64,000 nt of DNA from Microbacterium oxydans (GCF_026559675.1 NZ_CP092891.1:868001-932000), one strand, 5' to 3'. Shown: positions 36,250 to 45,121, numbered from the stretch's first letter. A program made the numbers and translations. Notes: generated by a model from the letters alone, not told the origin.

Positions 36250-37149
36250 ATGGGATCAGCGTTGACCACCATCGGACTGCCCGTCGCTCTGGGCATCATC
36301 ATGCTGGGCCTCGGGCTCAGCCTCACCCTCGCCGACTTCGCGCGGGTGCTGAAGCAGCCGAAGGCGGTGATCATCGCCCTCCTCTGTCAGCTCATCCTGC
36401 TGCCGGCCATCTGCTTCGGCCTGGTGCTCGCGTTCCAGCTTCCGCCGGTACTGGCTGTCGGCATGATGATGCTCGCGGCCTCCCCGGGCGGCACCACCGC
36501 GAATCTGTACAGTCACCTGTTCCGCGGCGACATCGCCCTCAACATCTCCCTGACCGCGGTGAACTCGGTGATCGCCGTGATCACCCTGCCGATCATCACC
36601 AACTTCGCGATCGCCTACTTCGAGCCGTTCGACGATCGACTGGGCCTGCAGTGGTCCAAGGCGCTCGAGGTCTTCGCGATCGTGCTGCTCCCGGTGGCGC
36701 TCGGCATGCTCGTGCGCCGCTTCTGGCCGGCCTTCGCGGCGGGCATGGACAAGCCGGTCCGGATCGCCTCGGTCGTGATCCTGGTCGTCGTGATCGCGGG
36801 TGCGGTCGCCTCGAACTGGAGTCTCCTGGTCGCGAACTTCACGCAGCTGGCGCTGATCACCGTGCTCTTCTGCCTGATCAGCCTCGCTGTCGGCTTCCTC
36901 GTTCCGCGGATGCTCCGGGTGGGGAAGCGCCAGTCGATCGCGACCTCGTTCGAGATCGGCATCCACAACGCCACGCTCGCGATCGTCATCGCGCAGTCCG
37001 TCCTCGGGTCCGTGGAGTTGAGCCTCCCCGCAGCCGTCTACGGCGTCCTGATGTTCTTCATCGCGTTCGGCTTCGGCTTCCTGATCCGGGACCGGTCCGT
37101 GGGGGAGGCCGCGGAGGTTCCCGCGTCCGCATCGGGCTCGGCTTCATAG
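36250..37149 (+). CDS. Bile acid:sodium symporter (BASS) family protein
   Basis: A 299-residue membrane protein with about nine or ten hydrophobic segments and the BASS signatures MMLAASPGGTTANLYSHLFRGDIALNISLTAVNSV and FEIGIHNATLAIVIA. Bacterial BASS proteins import organic anions, such as pyruvate precursors, bile acids or pantoate, with sodium. It starts 72 bases from the divergent DUF2087 gene and is followed closely by the FBP zinc-finger gene. Substrate not predictable. Confidence 0.92.
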   Translation: MGSALTTIGLPVALGIIMLGLGLSLTLADFARVLKQPKAVIIALLCQLILLPAICFGLVLAFQLPPVLAVGMMMLAASPGGTTANLYSHLFRGDIALNISLTAVNSVIAVITLPIITNFAIAYFEPFDDRLGLQWSKALEVFAIVLLPVALGMLVRRFWPAFAAGMDKPVRIASVVILVVVIAGAVASNWSLLVANFTQLALITVLFCLISLAVGFLVPRMLRVGKRQSIATSFEIGIHNATLAIVIAQSVLGSVELSLPAAVYGVLMFFIAFGFGFLIRDRSVGEAAEVPASASGSAS

Positions 37150-37158
37150 ACTGGAGCG

Positions 37159-37650
37159 ATGCGACCGCTCACCGAAGCCGACGTCCGGGCATCGTTCGTC
37201 AATGCGGATGCCGACGAGCTGCACGTCATGGAGATGCCCCACGACTTCCTTCTCGTCGACTGGGACTACCTCGACTTCTTCGCCTGGCAGGACCCGGGCG
37301 CGAGCCGCCGCGGCTACGTGCTGATCCAGCAGGAGGACCGCGTGGCCGGCATCGTCCTGCGTGCCACGGAGCCCGGCCGCGGGCGCTCGGGGCTGTGCGA
37401 CATCTGTCACACCATGCAGCCGGGCAACCAGATCGCGCTCTTCTCCGCGCGCCGCGCCGGAGAGGCGGGACGCCGCGGCGACTCGTTCGGGGCGTACATG
37501 TGCGCGGACCTCTCCTGCCACGAGAACGTGCGCCTGGCTCACCCGCTCGCCCCGAACGAGGTCCGGGCGCCGGGGCAGGCCGACCTCCGCCTCGACGGCA
37601 CGCGACGCCGGATGGAAGGGTTCGTCGCGCGCGTGTGGGACGGCTCCTGA
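37159..37650 (+). CDS. FBP-type treble-clef zinc-finger protein (EF-G-binding-like)
   Basis: A 163-residue protein whose C-terminal half holds a Cys4 treble clef: CDIC, followed 50 residues later by CADLSC. This is the FBP C-terminal domain, which in FusB-type proteins binds elongation factor G and can protect against fusidic acid. The N-terminal half (PHDFLLVDWDYLDFFAWQDPG) is typical of actinobacterial family members. Whether this member affects ribosome release is an inference. It lies nine bases after the BASS gene. Confidence 0.82.
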   Translation: MRPLTEADVRASFVNADADELHVMEMPHDFLLVDWDYLDFFAWQDPGASRRGYVLIQQEDRVAGIVLRATEPGRGRSGLCDICHTMQPGNQIALFSARRAGEAGRRGDSFGAYMCADLSCHENVRLAHPLAPNEVRAPGQADLRLDGTRRRMEGFVARVWDGS

Positions 37651-37696
37651 TCGCGGTTACGCTGGACCCACACGTCCTGCGCTCGAAGGAGAAGCC

Positions 37697-38497
37697 ATGA
37701 GTGATGCCATCCTGTTCGCCGTCGAAGAGGGGATGGCGCGGCTCACGCTGAACCGTCCGGCCCGTCTCAACGCGTTCAACGCCGACCTCGCCCATGCCTG
37801 GAAGGATGCGACCGCCGAGGCGACCTCGCGGCCCGATGTGAAGGCGATCCTCCTCGACGCATCGGGTCCCGCGTTCTGCGCGGGCGGCGACGTCATCGAC
37901 ATGGCGACGACCATGGGCGCATCCGGATCGGAGATCACCGCGCTCGCCGAGGTGATCAACTCCGGCATCCGATCGCTGACCGAATCCGCGATCCCGGTGG
38001 TCGCCGCGGCGCACGGGACGACGGCGGGTGGCGGACTCGGCATCCTGCTGTGCAGCGACTACGCCGTGGTCGGGTCGCGCTCCAAGCTGGGCAGCCTGTA
38101 CGCCAACATCGGCCTGACCCCCGACCTCTCGGTCTCGGCGCAGCTCGCGCGTGCGGTCGGTCAGCGCCGCGCGCTCCAGCTGGTGCTGCAGGACCGTCTG
38201 CTGTCGTCGGCGGAGGCTGTCGAGTGGGGCCTCGTGGCCGAGGCCGTCGAGGGCGAGGATTCCGCCGCGGAGGCCGCACTCGTGAAGGCGCGCGGCGAGG
38301 AGATCGCCCGCTTCTGGCTCGCGGGAGCTGCCGACGCCTACGGACAGGCGAAGCGCCTGGTGCGTGCGCAGCCGGAACGCACCTTCGTCGAGCAGCTGAG
38401 TGAGGAGGCGCGCTCGATCGGCGCGGCTCTGGAGACCCCGGATGCTCAGGCCCGGGTCGCGGCCTTCGCCGCAGCCTCCGCCAAGAAGGCCGGCTGA
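37697..38497 (+). CDS. Enoyl-CoA hydratase/isomerase family protein
   Basis: A 266-residue crotonase-fold enzyme. The CoA-binding and oxyanion-hole segments read LNRPARLNAFN and AFCAGGDVIDMA, with a second GTTAGGGLGILLCSDYAV. AAGGAG lies 6-7 bases before the ATG at 37697. It stands alone, without acyl-CoA dehydrogenase or thiolase neighbours, so its pathway is open: hydratase, isomerase or hydrolase activities all occur in this fold. Confidence 0.92.
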   Translation: MSDAILFAVEEGMARLTLNRPARLNAFNADLAHAWKDATAEATSRPDVKAILLDASGPAFCAGGDVIDMATTMGASGSEITALAEVINSGIRSLTESAIPVVAAAHGTTAGGGLGILLCSDYAVVGSRSKLGSLYANIGLTPDLSVSAQLARAVGQRRALQLVLQDRLLSSAEAVEWGLVAEAVEGEDSAAEAALVKARGEEIARFWLAGAADAYGQAKRLVRAQPERTFVEQLSEEARSIGAALETPDAQARVAAFAAASAKKAG

Positions 38498-38613
38498 CCT
38501 CTCCTGCCTCTTCGACGGGAGCGCGGCGACTTTCCCCACACCGGGCGACAGCCGTCGGATCGTCCGGCACGCGTGGCAGTATGAAGGCATCGCCGCTCGA
38601 CGAGAGGATCGCC

Positions 38614-39603
38614 ATGTCCCAGCCGGACATCACCACGCAGCAGCCGCAGGGTGAGAAGAAGAACATGTCGCTGCTGATCCGAGGTTCCCTCTGGATCGCC
38701 ATCGGCGCCCTGATCGCCGCGGCGCTCGTGTGCGTCATCTGGGTGCTGATCGGGGACCAGGACGGCCTGATCGGACGGGCCTTCCTCACCATCCTGCTGC
38801 TGGCGGCCTTCGCCGGGATCGCGATCCTGGAGGCCGGCCTGGCGCCCAACCGCCCCGACTGGCTGCAGCTGGCGAGCATGGTGAGCTGGATCGTCGCGCT
38901 GCTCGTCGGCGCAGTGAAGATCTGGCTGCCGGAAGACGGCTACTACTTCGGAGCCGAGCGCTTCTTCCAGCTCCTGCTCGTGATCGGCATCCTGCAGCTC
39001 GCACTCCTGCACGTGCGACTGTTCACGCCGGCCGCACAGCGGTACGTCACCACGTTCACGCGCGTGATCTACATCGTGACGATCACGTTCCTGGCCGCCC
39101 TCGTCGGCATGCTCGTGTTCTTCCTCGCCTTCCCGAACACCTTCCACTACGGCGAGCTGTACTGGCGCATCGTGGTCGCGCTCACGATCCTCGTCGCTGT
39201 CGGCACCACGCTCATCCCGTTGCTCAACGCCCTGTTCGCTCCGAAGAAGAAGGAGCCCCGGGCGCCTGCCGCCGCGGCTGCTCCCTCGTGGCCGACGTAC
39301 GCCGACGGGATCAGCCCGCTGCCCGCGCTGCACGACGGGTCGCCGGATTGGAACGCGTACTACACCGGGTACCCCACGGTCACTCCGCCCCCGCAGGCGC
39401 TCGCACAGGCACCGGCCTCGTCGTTCCCGATCGCGCCGCAGCCGATCGCGCCGCAGCCCGCCGCGCCGCAGTCGTTCGCGCCCCCGGTCGTTCCCGTCGA
39501 GCCTCCGGTGGCGTCGACCGGTCCGCAGCCGCCGGCGCCGCAACAGGGAGAGCCGCCCGCATTCCCGCCGCCCCCGCCCGCGCCGCAGCAGCCGACACCG
39601 TGA
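38614..39603 (+). CDS. Six-span membrane protein with Pro/Ala/Gln-rich tail
   Basis: A 329-residue protein with six predicted membrane segments in the first 200 residues (for example SLWIAIGALIAAALVCVIWVLIG and FLTILLLAAFAGIAILEAGL) and a disordered, proline-rich C-terminal tail that contains repeated QPIAPQ units. The ATG at 38614 is chosen over one at 38581 because GAGAGGA at 38602-38608 lies at the right distance. Its stop overlaps the GTG of the phosphatase gene, indicating translational coupling. No family function is recognised. Confidence 0.8.
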   Translation: MSQPDITTQQPQGEKKNMSLLIRGSLWIAIGALIAAALVCVIWVLIGDQDGLIGRAFLTILLLAAFAGIAILEAGLAPNRPDWLQLASMVSWIVALLVGAVKIWLPEDGYYFGAERFFQLLLVIGILQLALLHVRLFTPAAQRYVTTFTRVIYIVTITFLAALVGMLVFFLAFPNTFHYGELYWRIVVALTILVAVGTTLIPLLNALFAPKKKEPRAPAAAAAPSWPTYADGISPLPALHDGSPDWNAYYTGYPTVTPPPQALAQAPASSFPIAPQPIAPQPAAPQSFAPPVVPVEPPVASTGPQPPAPQQGEPPAFPPPPPAPQQPTP

Positions 39604-40394
39604 GCCTCGCGCTCGAGCTGGGCGAACTCGCGGCCGAGATCGCCCGCGAGGCGGGGGAGCTCGCACGCACGAGGCGGCAGGAGGGAGTGCGCCTCGCGGC
39701 GACCAAGTCGAGCCTCGCCGACATCGTGACGGAGGCCGACCGTGAGGTCGAGGCGCTCATCCGCGAGCGACTGCGCGCCTCGCGTGCCGACGACGGATTC
39801 CTCGGGGAGGAGTCGGGTGCCGAGGGCGGTGCCAGCGGGATCACCTGGGTCGTCGATCCCATCGACGGCACCGTGAACTACGCGTACGGGATCCCCGCAT
39901 ACAACGTGAGCATCGCCGCTGTCCGAGGCGAACCGGATCCCGAGTCCTGGGAGGCGCTCGCCGCCGCGGTCAACGCGCCCGCACTCGGCGAGATCTTCAC
40001 CGCGGCCCGAGGACACGGGGCGTGGTCGGACGGCATCCGCCTCGCGGTCACCGAGGAGACGCCGGCCGGGGCGCTCCTCGCGACCGGCTTCGGGTACGAC
40101 CCCGCCACGCACGACGGCGACCTGGCGACGGTGGGGCGCGTCATGCCGATGGCCCGCGATCTGCGGCGGATGGGCTCTGCCGCGCTCGATCTGGCGTACG
40201 TCGCCGCGGGGCGACTCGACGGCTACTTCGAACGCGGACTGAAGCCGTGGGATCACGCGGCGGGAGCGCTCCTGGTCGCCGAAGCGGGCGGCATCGTCTC
40301 GAGGATCGACGTCGATTCCCCGCGTCCCATGCTGATCGCCGGGGGGCCCGACGTCCACGCTCGACTGCGCGTGATCCTCGATGCAAAACACTGA
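39600..40394 (+). CDS. Inositol monophosphatase family protein
   Basis: A 264-residue magnesium-dependent phosphatase. The metal-binding motifs are GEESG, DPIDGTVNY and WDHAAGALLVAEAGG, in order and with normal spacing. Members act on inositol-1-phosphate, histidinol-phosphate or other sugar phosphates. The GTG start overlaps the preceding stop by four bases. Specificity cannot be assigned; inositol monophosphatase or histidinol-phosphatase are the main options. Confidence 0.92.
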   Translation: MSLALELGELAAEIAREAGELARTRRQEGVRLAATKSSLADIVTEADREVEALIRERLRASRADDGFLGEESGAEGGASGITWVVDPIDGTVNYAYGIPAYNVSIAAVRGEPDPESWEALAAAVNAPALGEIFTAARGHGAWSDGIRLAVTEETPAGALLATGFGYDPATHDGDLATVGRVMPMARDLRRMGSAALDLAYVAAGRLDGYFERGLKPWDHAAGALLVAEAGGIVSRIDVDSPRPMLIAGGPDVHARLRVILDAKH

Positions 40395-40444
40395 CCGATC
40401 CATGGCATTCCCAGGCTGATCAGGGTAGGGTTTTACGCGATCGT

Positions 40445-40472
40445 CACTTTCCCCACCCGAAGGTGGAAGGTG
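40445..40472 (+). promoter_or_regulatory. Leader hairpin before M23 peptidase gene
   Basis: CACTTTCC and ACC pair with GGTGGAAGGTG across a two-base bulge, closing a CGAA loop: 11 pairs. It lies 42 bases upstream of the TTG start in a 120-base non-coding leader. A role in message control is an inference. Confidence 0.45.
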
Positions 40473-40514
40473 AGTTTGCGCCCCCGAGCTTGACGCACGA
40501 CCGAGAGAAACGCT

Positions 40515-41822
40515 TTGCCCTTCGAGAATCCCCAGGCTGCCTCTGCGCCCACGCGCCGGTCCAGCCGACTCCGCATCGCGGCCTCCGAGGCCCCCGCGGC
40601 GGGAACGACGGCACCCATCTCCGCCGCTGAGTCCGCTCTGGCCCTCGCCGCGGTCGCACCTCTTTCCCGACGTGCTGCTCGCGAGCGGAAGGCTTCCGAC
40701 GCCCCCGTCGTCGAGGCGCCGCTCGTGCCCTTCATCGCTGAGAGCCCGGCGCCGGTCGTCACCGACGTCCCGGCCGTGCCGGTCGCCACCGAGACCGACG
40801 TCGTCGAGGAACTCATCGAGGTCGCAGCGGCCACGGAGGTCCCCGCCGTCTCGGACGTATCCGACTTCCACGACATCACCGAGCCCGTCGATGCTGCGGC
40901 ATCGTCCGACGCGCCCGCACGAGATCTTCCGGCCGACGACGACGTCGATGCCTTCGAGCGCGCCTCCCGCGCCTTCCGCGACACGGGATCGGTCTCGACC
41001 GTCTCCGCTTTCGTGCGGACGGCCCCGGCCGCCGAGTCCGTCGAGGTCGACGCGCCCACGCACGTCGCTCCCCGTCGTCGCCGCAACATCCGCAAGATCG
41101 TGGCCGTAGGTGCGACCGTCGGCGTGATGAGCCTCGCCGGCCTCCTCGCGGTGTCCATGACGCTTCCCGCCGAGGCTGTGGCCGCGGTCCAGGGCGGCAA
41201 GGCAGCCTCCGCGATGTCGCTGGTCACCGCCGGTGCAGCCGACGCCAAGGGGACGGCCGCCGACGAGATCCAGGCCTTCGTCGCACCCTCCGGCGTCGAG
41301 AACGAGTCCCTCGCCCGTGCCGACGACTTCAGCACCGTGTCGCTGGTCGAGGTCGCCGCCGAGCAGGGCATCAACTACTCGGGGGAGATCTTCACGAACG
41401 ACCCCGAGGCCGCGATCCAGTGGCCGTTCCTCGTCGGCGTCGGCATGAGCTACGGGTACGGCATGCGCAGCGGTCGTCTGCACGAGGGCATCGACTTCGT
41501 CCCCGGTAACGGCGCACCCGTCCAGGCCATCGCCGACGGAACCGTGCGCATCGCCACCGAGCAGGGCGGCGCCTACGGCGTCACCGTGTACATCGATCAC
41601 GTCATCGACGGTTCGGTCATCACGAGCCACTACTCGCACATGCAGTACGGTTCGCTGCAGGTCAAGGCCGGCGACACCGTCAAGGTCGGAACCATCGTCG
41701 GAAAGACCGGAAACACGGGTCGTTCCTACGGTGCGCACATGCACTTCGAGCTCATCGTCAACGGATCGACCATCGACCCGATGCCGTGGCTCAAGGAGAA
41801 CGCCGGTCGCACGTCGTACTGA
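40515..41822 (+). CDS. M23-family peptidase, membrane-anchored
   Basis: A 435-residue protein with a very long acidic, Ala/Val/Pro-rich cytoplasmic N-tail (about 185 residues), a basic stop (RRRRNIRK), a membrane segment at roughly residues 193-215 and an extracellular M23/LytM domain. Zinc ligands are His323 and Asp327 (HEGIDF) and His408/His410 (HMHFEL), so the domain should be active. M23 enzymes cleave peptidoglycan cross-bridges. The start is TTG with only a weak GAGAG site, suggesting low expression or leader control. Confidence 0.9.
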   Translation: MPFENPQAASAPTRRSSRLRIAASEAPAAGTTAPISAAESALALAAVAPLSRRAARERKASDAPVVEAPLVPFIAESPAPVVTDVPAVPVATETDVVEELIEVAAATEVPAVSDVSDFHDITEPVDAAASSDAPARDLPADDDVDAFERASRAFRDTGSVSTVSAFVRTAPAAESVEVDAPTHVAPRRRRNIRKIVAVGATVGVMSLAGLLAVSMTLPAEAVAAVQGGKAASAMSLVTAGAADAKGTAADEIQAFVAPSGVENESLARADDFSTVSLVEVAAEQGINYSGEIFTNDPEAAIQWPFLVGVGMSYGYGMRSGRLHEGIDFVPGNGAPVQAIADGTVRIATEQGGAYGVTVYIDHVIDGSVITSHYSHMQYGSLQVKAGDTVKVGTIVGKTGNTGRSYGAHMHFELIVNGSTIDPMPWLKENAGRTSY

Positions 41823-41832
41823 TCGGCTCGAT

Positions 41833-41862
41833 TTCATGAGGACGCCACAGTGATGGTATTCT
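41833..41862 (+). promoter_or_regulatory. Predicted tRNA-Thr/tRNA-Met promoter
   Basis: An extended -10 (TG, one base, TATTCT at 41857-41862) lies 28 bases before the tRNA-Thr gene; the -35 candidate TTCATG at 41833 is weak. Confidence 0.5.
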
Positions 41863-41890
41863 CGTACGGTTGCCCCGCGAGGGGCAGCAC

Positions 41891-41962
41891 GCCCCGATAG
41901 CTCAGTGGCAGAGCACTTCCATGGTAAGGAAGGGGTCGTCAGTTCAATCCTGACTCGGGGCT
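41891..41962 (+). tRNA. tRNA-Thr (anticodon GGT)
   Basis: The acceptor GCCCCGA (41891-41897) pairs with TCGGGGC (41955-41961). The anticodon stem CTTCC/GGAAG encloses loop ATGGTAA, anticodon GGT. T arm GTCAG/CTGAC is intact. CCA is not encoded. Confidence 0.95.
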
Positions 41963-41996
41963 CGCAGCATTCTTCTCACGCGGACGGATGCCTCGC

Positions 41997-42070
41997 GGCA
42001 GGGTAGCTCAGCTGGTTAGAGCGCACGACTCATAATCGTGAGGTCGCGGGTTCAAGCCCCGCTCCTGCTA
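41997..42070 (+). tRNA. tRNA-Met (anticodon CAT), elongator type
   Basis: The anticodon stem CACGA/TCGTG encloses CTCATAA with anticodon CAT. The stem lacks the three GC pairs of the initiator, so elongator Met is the better reading; tRNA-Ile2 with lysidine is less likely but cannot be excluded. The acceptor GGCAGGG pairs with TCCTGCT through G-T pairs at both ends. Confidence 0.9.
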
Positions 42071-42076
42071 CAGATG

Positions 42077-42102
42077 AAAACCCCCGGACCTCCGGGGGTT
42101 TT
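42077..42102. terminator. Terminator after tRNA-Met
   Basis: AAAACCCCCGG pairs with CCGGGGGTTTT over ACCT; works for the tRNAs and, in the other direction, for the GntR gene. Confidence 0.9.
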
Positions 42103-42166
42103 GTCGTATCCGGGAGTCGTGCGGCTCCGGGCAGGGCGAGCTCGCCGATGGCGCTGGGACGCCGCG

Positions 42167-42841
42167 TCAGTCGACGACGCGCATGAGCCGGTCGCGGGAC
42201 CGTTCGATGTGGGCGCGCATCGTCGCGGACGCCTCGTCGGGGTCGCCGGCGGTGATGGCGCGGACGATCGCCTCGTGCTCGTCGACGGTATCGGCGACAT
42301 ACGCGCCGGTGTAGGCCAGGCGGAACGTGTGCAGGTGGCAGTGGGTGCGGGCGTACGCCTGGCGGACCGTCTCGTTCTGCGCCGAGCGGAACACCAGGTC
42401 GTGCAGTCGCACGTCGTGCCGGGAGAGCAGACGGTAGGCGTCCGCTTCCCCGATCGCGGATCGGCCGGCCTCGACCTCCTGGGCGAGGTCGTCGACGTCG
42501 GTCGCGGATCGGCGGGCGGCGGCGCTGGCCGCGCTGCCCGGTTCGAGTAGGAGACGCAGTTCGAACAACTCCGTCAGCCGCGTGCGATCGAGGAGGTCCG
42601 TCGTGCGGTATCCGCGGAGGGGGAGCTTCTCGACGAGCCCATCGGACTCCAGGCGGGCGAGCGCTTCGCGCACCGGCGTCGGCGACACCTCGAACTGCCG
42701 CGCGAGTTCGCCGGCATTGATGCGGGCGTCCGGCGGGAACGTACCGTCGAGGATCGACTGCTGAAGCGCCCCGTACACCTCGTCGCCCAGCATCATGCGC
42801 GCGCCGGGGGAGAAGGAGGGCAGTTGACCGAGTGTAGACAT
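42167..42841 (-). CDS. GntR/FadR-family transcriptional regulator (FCD domain)
   Basis: A 224-residue repressor-type protein: N-terminal winged helix (INAGELARQFEVSPTPVREALARLESDGLVEKLPLRGYR) and a helical FCD ligand domain (ELRLLLEPGSAASAAAR, then Asp and His metal ligands in HDVRLHDLVF and AHIERS). FCD regulators usually respond to acids or acid sugars. It is divergent from the transport and catabolism operon at 42937, and a palindrome in the gap is a probable operator, so it likely controls that operon and itself. Confidence 0.93.
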   Translation of the reverse strand: MSTLGQLPSFSPGARMMLGDEVYGALQQSILDGTFPPDARINAGELARQFEVSPTPVREALARLESDGLVEKLPLRGYRTTDLLDRTRLTELFELRLLLEPGSAASAAARRSATDVDDLAQEVEAGRSAIGEADAYRLLSRHDVRLHDLVFRSAQNETVRQAYARTHCHLHTFRLAYTGAYVADTVDEHEAIVRAITAGDPDEASATMRAHIERSRDRLMRVVD

Positions 42842-42853
42842 CCGACCTTTCCC

Positions 42854-42882
42854 TTGACAGACTCGCTGAGTCCCGCAATCAT
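42854..42882 (+). promoter_or_regulatory. Predicted promoter of sugar-acid operon
   Basis: A consensus TTGACA at 42854-42859 is followed 17 bases later by AATCAT (42877-42882), a weak -10. The pairing is consistent with an activator-free but repressor-controlled promoter. Confidence 0.5.
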
Positions 42883-42886
42883 ATCC

Positions 42887-42900
42887 TTTGAAAGATCAAA
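42887..42900. promoter_or_regulatory. Probable GntR operator
   Basis: TTTGAAAGATCAAA has perfect five-base arms (TTTGA/TCAAA) around four bases. It lies just downstream of the predicted -10 region, a place where binding would block transcription of the importer operon. Confidence 0.6.
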
Positions 42901-42936
42901 TACGATATTTCAAAACTTCTCCCTGGAGGCTCAAAG

Positions 42937-44001
42937 ATGCGCATCAGAAAGAACGTGCGGCTCGGCGCCGTCGTCGCGGCCGCCGCCGCTCTCACCCTCG
43001 CGCTCGGCGCGTGTACCCCGCAGAACGCCGAGCCCGGCGCCGGCGGCGAATCCGACGGCGGTGACCTCTCCTCGGTCCGCGTCGCCCTCGTCCCCGGCGG
43101 TGCGCACCCGTACTTCCAGCCGTGGATCGCGGCGGGGGAGAAGGCCGCGAAGGACTTCGGCCTCGGCGAGGTCACCTTCAACGAGACCTCCGAGTGGGAT
43201 CAGACCAAGCAGAACGACGTGATCAACTCCCTCGTCGCCAACGGCTACAACGCCTTCGGCATCTTCGGCGTCTCCCCGACGGACATCAACTCCACCTTCA
43301 AGAAGCTCACCGATGCCGGCGTCGCGGTCGGATCGATCGCCTCCTGCCCGGCCGGTGACGAGAACCTCGCCGCGTTCTGCCTCTCCACCGACACCGAGGA
43401 GGCCGCGTACCAGGCCGCCGCCGCGGCGATCGAGGCGATCGGCGGCAAGGGCACGATCGTCCACATGACCGGCAACAACGTCGACTCGAACACGCAGCGC
43501 CGCATCGAGGGCGTCAAGCGGGCGATCGACGAGACCGACGGCGCCGTCACCCTGCTGCAGACGATCACCGACGTCGACACCGACCTGGCCACCGCGCAGA
43601 AGGCCGCCTCGGATCTCCTGGCTGCCAGCGGCTCGGAGATCAGCGCGATCGTCACGACCGCGTACAACCCGGCGGTCGCGAGCGCCGAGGCCATCGCGGA
43701 ATCCGGCCTCGACATCCAGCTCATCGCGATCGACGACGACCCGACCATCCTCGACGGCATCCGCGACGGCTCGATCTACGGCACCGTCGCCCAGAACCCG
43801 ACCGGACAGGCCTACGTGGGCAGCTGGGTGCTCGGCCAGCTCGCGAGCGGCGCCTGCGAGATGGCGGACCCCGGCGTGATCGTCGACTCCGGATCGTTCG
43901 TCGTCACCAAGGACAACGTCGAGACCTACGGCGACGAGCAGAGCGCCTTCGCCGACAAGGTGAAGAAGCAGTTCGAAGACGAACTGCTCACCTGCAAGTG
44001 A
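42937..44001 (+). CDS. Sugar ABC substrate-binding lipoprotein, RbsB type
   Basis: A 354-residue lipoprotein with lipobox LGAC and Cys26, then a type I periplasmic-binding fold (VRVALVPGGAHPYFQPWIAAGEKAAKDFG, with later GKGTIVHMTGNNVDSNTQRRIEGVKRAI and IQLIAIDDDPTILDGI). RbsB-type proteins bind monosaccharides or their derivatives. CTGGAGG precedes the start. It heads a seven-gene operon with permeases and catabolic enzymes, under probable GntR control. Confidence 0.93.
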   Translation: MRIRKNVRLGAVVAAAAALTLALGACTPQNAEPGAGGESDGGDLSSVRVALVPGGAHPYFQPWIAAGEKAAKDFGLGEVTFNETSEWDQTKQNDVINSLVANGYNAFGIFGVSPTDINSTFKKLTDAGVAVGSIASCPAGDENLAAFCLSTDTEEAAYQAAAAAIEAIGGKGTIVHMTGNNVDSNTQRRIEGVKRAIDETDGAVTLLQTITDVDTDLATAQKAASDLLAASGSEISAIVTTAYNPAVASAEAIAESGLDIQLIAIDDDPTILDGIRDGSIYGTVAQNPTGQAYVGSWVLGQLASGACEMADPGVIVDSGSFVVTKDNVETYGDEQSAFADKVKKQFEDELLTCK

Positions 44002-44029
44002 TCTGACCCCCACCCAGGAGATGTACCCG

Positions 44030-45121
44030 ATGGCCAGTACGATCACCGATGCTCGCGCGTTCCTCGTGGACGTCGCCGTGGAGACCGAACGCACGGATGC
44101 CGTGCAGAGCTTCGTGTCCCAGGAGACGATCTTCGTCGAGCTCACCACGAGCGATGGCCTGCACGGCCTCGGATACTCCTACACGATCGGGACAGGGGGT
44201 CGCGCGGTGCTCTCGATGCTGCGCGACCACCTGCTCCCGATCCTGGTCGGGCAGGAGGCCGACCGCATCGAAGCGGTCTGGTTCCGCCTGTTCGCCTCGA
44301 CCCGCGCCACGACGACCGGCGCCATCACCTCGCTGGCCCTCGCGGCCGTCGACACGGCGCTGTGGGACATCGCCTCCCGCCGTGCCGGTCTGCCGCTCTG
44401 GCGCCTCGCCGGCGGCTTCCGTCGCGACATCCCCCTCTACGACACGGAGGGCGGCTGGCTGCACCTGAGCACCGACGACCTGGTGGCGGGTGCCCTCGCC
44501 TCGAAGGATGCGGGGCTCAAGGGCGTCAAGGTGAAGATCGGGAAACCGAGCGGCCAGGAGGACCGTGAACGGCTGACCGCGGTCCGCGAGGCCGTCGGCT
44601 CGCACTTCGACATCATGGTCGACGCCAACCAGTCGATGACCGGTGCCGAGGCGATCCGCCGCGCCCGCCTGTTCGACGGCCTCGACCTCGGCTGGATCGA
44701 GGAGCCGCTGCCCGCGGACGACATCGAGGGCCACGCGCGGCTCGTCGCCTCCACCTCCACGCCCATCGCGGTCGGCGAATCGATGTACTCGATCGCGCAG
44801 TTCCGCGAGTACCTCGACCGCGGGGCCGCGGGGATCGTCCAGGTCGACGTCGCCCGCATCGGCGGCATCACGCCCTGGCTCAAGGTCGCGCACCTCGCGG
44901 AGTCGTTCAACGTGCACGTGTGCCCGCATTTCCTGATGGAGCTGCACGTGAGTCTCGTCGCCGCTGTGCCGAACGGCCGCTACGTCGAGCACATCCCGCA
45001 GCTGCGCGCGATCACCCGCACCGGGATGGCCATCGAGGATGGTCGTGCCCTCGCCCCCGAGACCCTCGGGCTCGGCATCGACTGGGACCGCGACGCCATG
45101 GACGACAGGATCGTCCTCTGA
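44030..45121 (+). CDS. Mandelate racemase/enolase-superfamily sugar-acid dehydratase
   Basis: A 363-residue enolase-superfamily enzyme of the mandelate racemase subgroup: the KxK base (Lys167, Lys169), metal ligands Asp198 in VDANQS, the Glu of WIEEP and of AVGES, and the Asp-His dyad in QVDVARIGGI and His300 in CPHF. Such enzymes dehydrate or racemise acid sugars. CCCAGGAG abuts an ATG at 44021 but lies nine bases from the ATG at 44030, so the latter is the start. Substrate is likely an aldonate or aldarate; the operon's mutarotase and aldose reductase suggest a deoxyhexose-derived acid. Confidence 0.9.
   Translation: MASTITDARAFLVDVAVETERTDAVQSFVSQETIFVELTTSDGLHGLGYSYTIGTGGRAVLSMLRDHLLPILVGQEADRIEAVWFRLFASTRATTTGAITSLALAAVDTALWDIASRRAGLPLWRLAGGFRRDIPLYDTEGGWLHLSTDDLVAGALASKDAGLKGVKVKIGKPSGQEDRERLTAVREAVGSHFDIMVDANQSMTGAEAIRRARLFDGLDLGWIEEPLPADDIEGHARLVASTSTPIAVGESMYSIAQFREYLDRGAAGIVQVDVARIGGITPWLKVAHLAESFNVHVCPHFLMELHVSLVAAVPNGRYVEHIPQLRAITRTGMAIEDGRALAPETLGLGIDWDRDAMDDRIVL

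Noticed and set aside
40394-40515. c-di-AMP (ydaO-type) riboswitch before the M23 gene
   Set aside because: Such riboswitches precede actinobacterial wall-hydrolase genes, but this leader is too short and lacks their conserved G-rich and A-rich segments; only a simple hairpin is seen.
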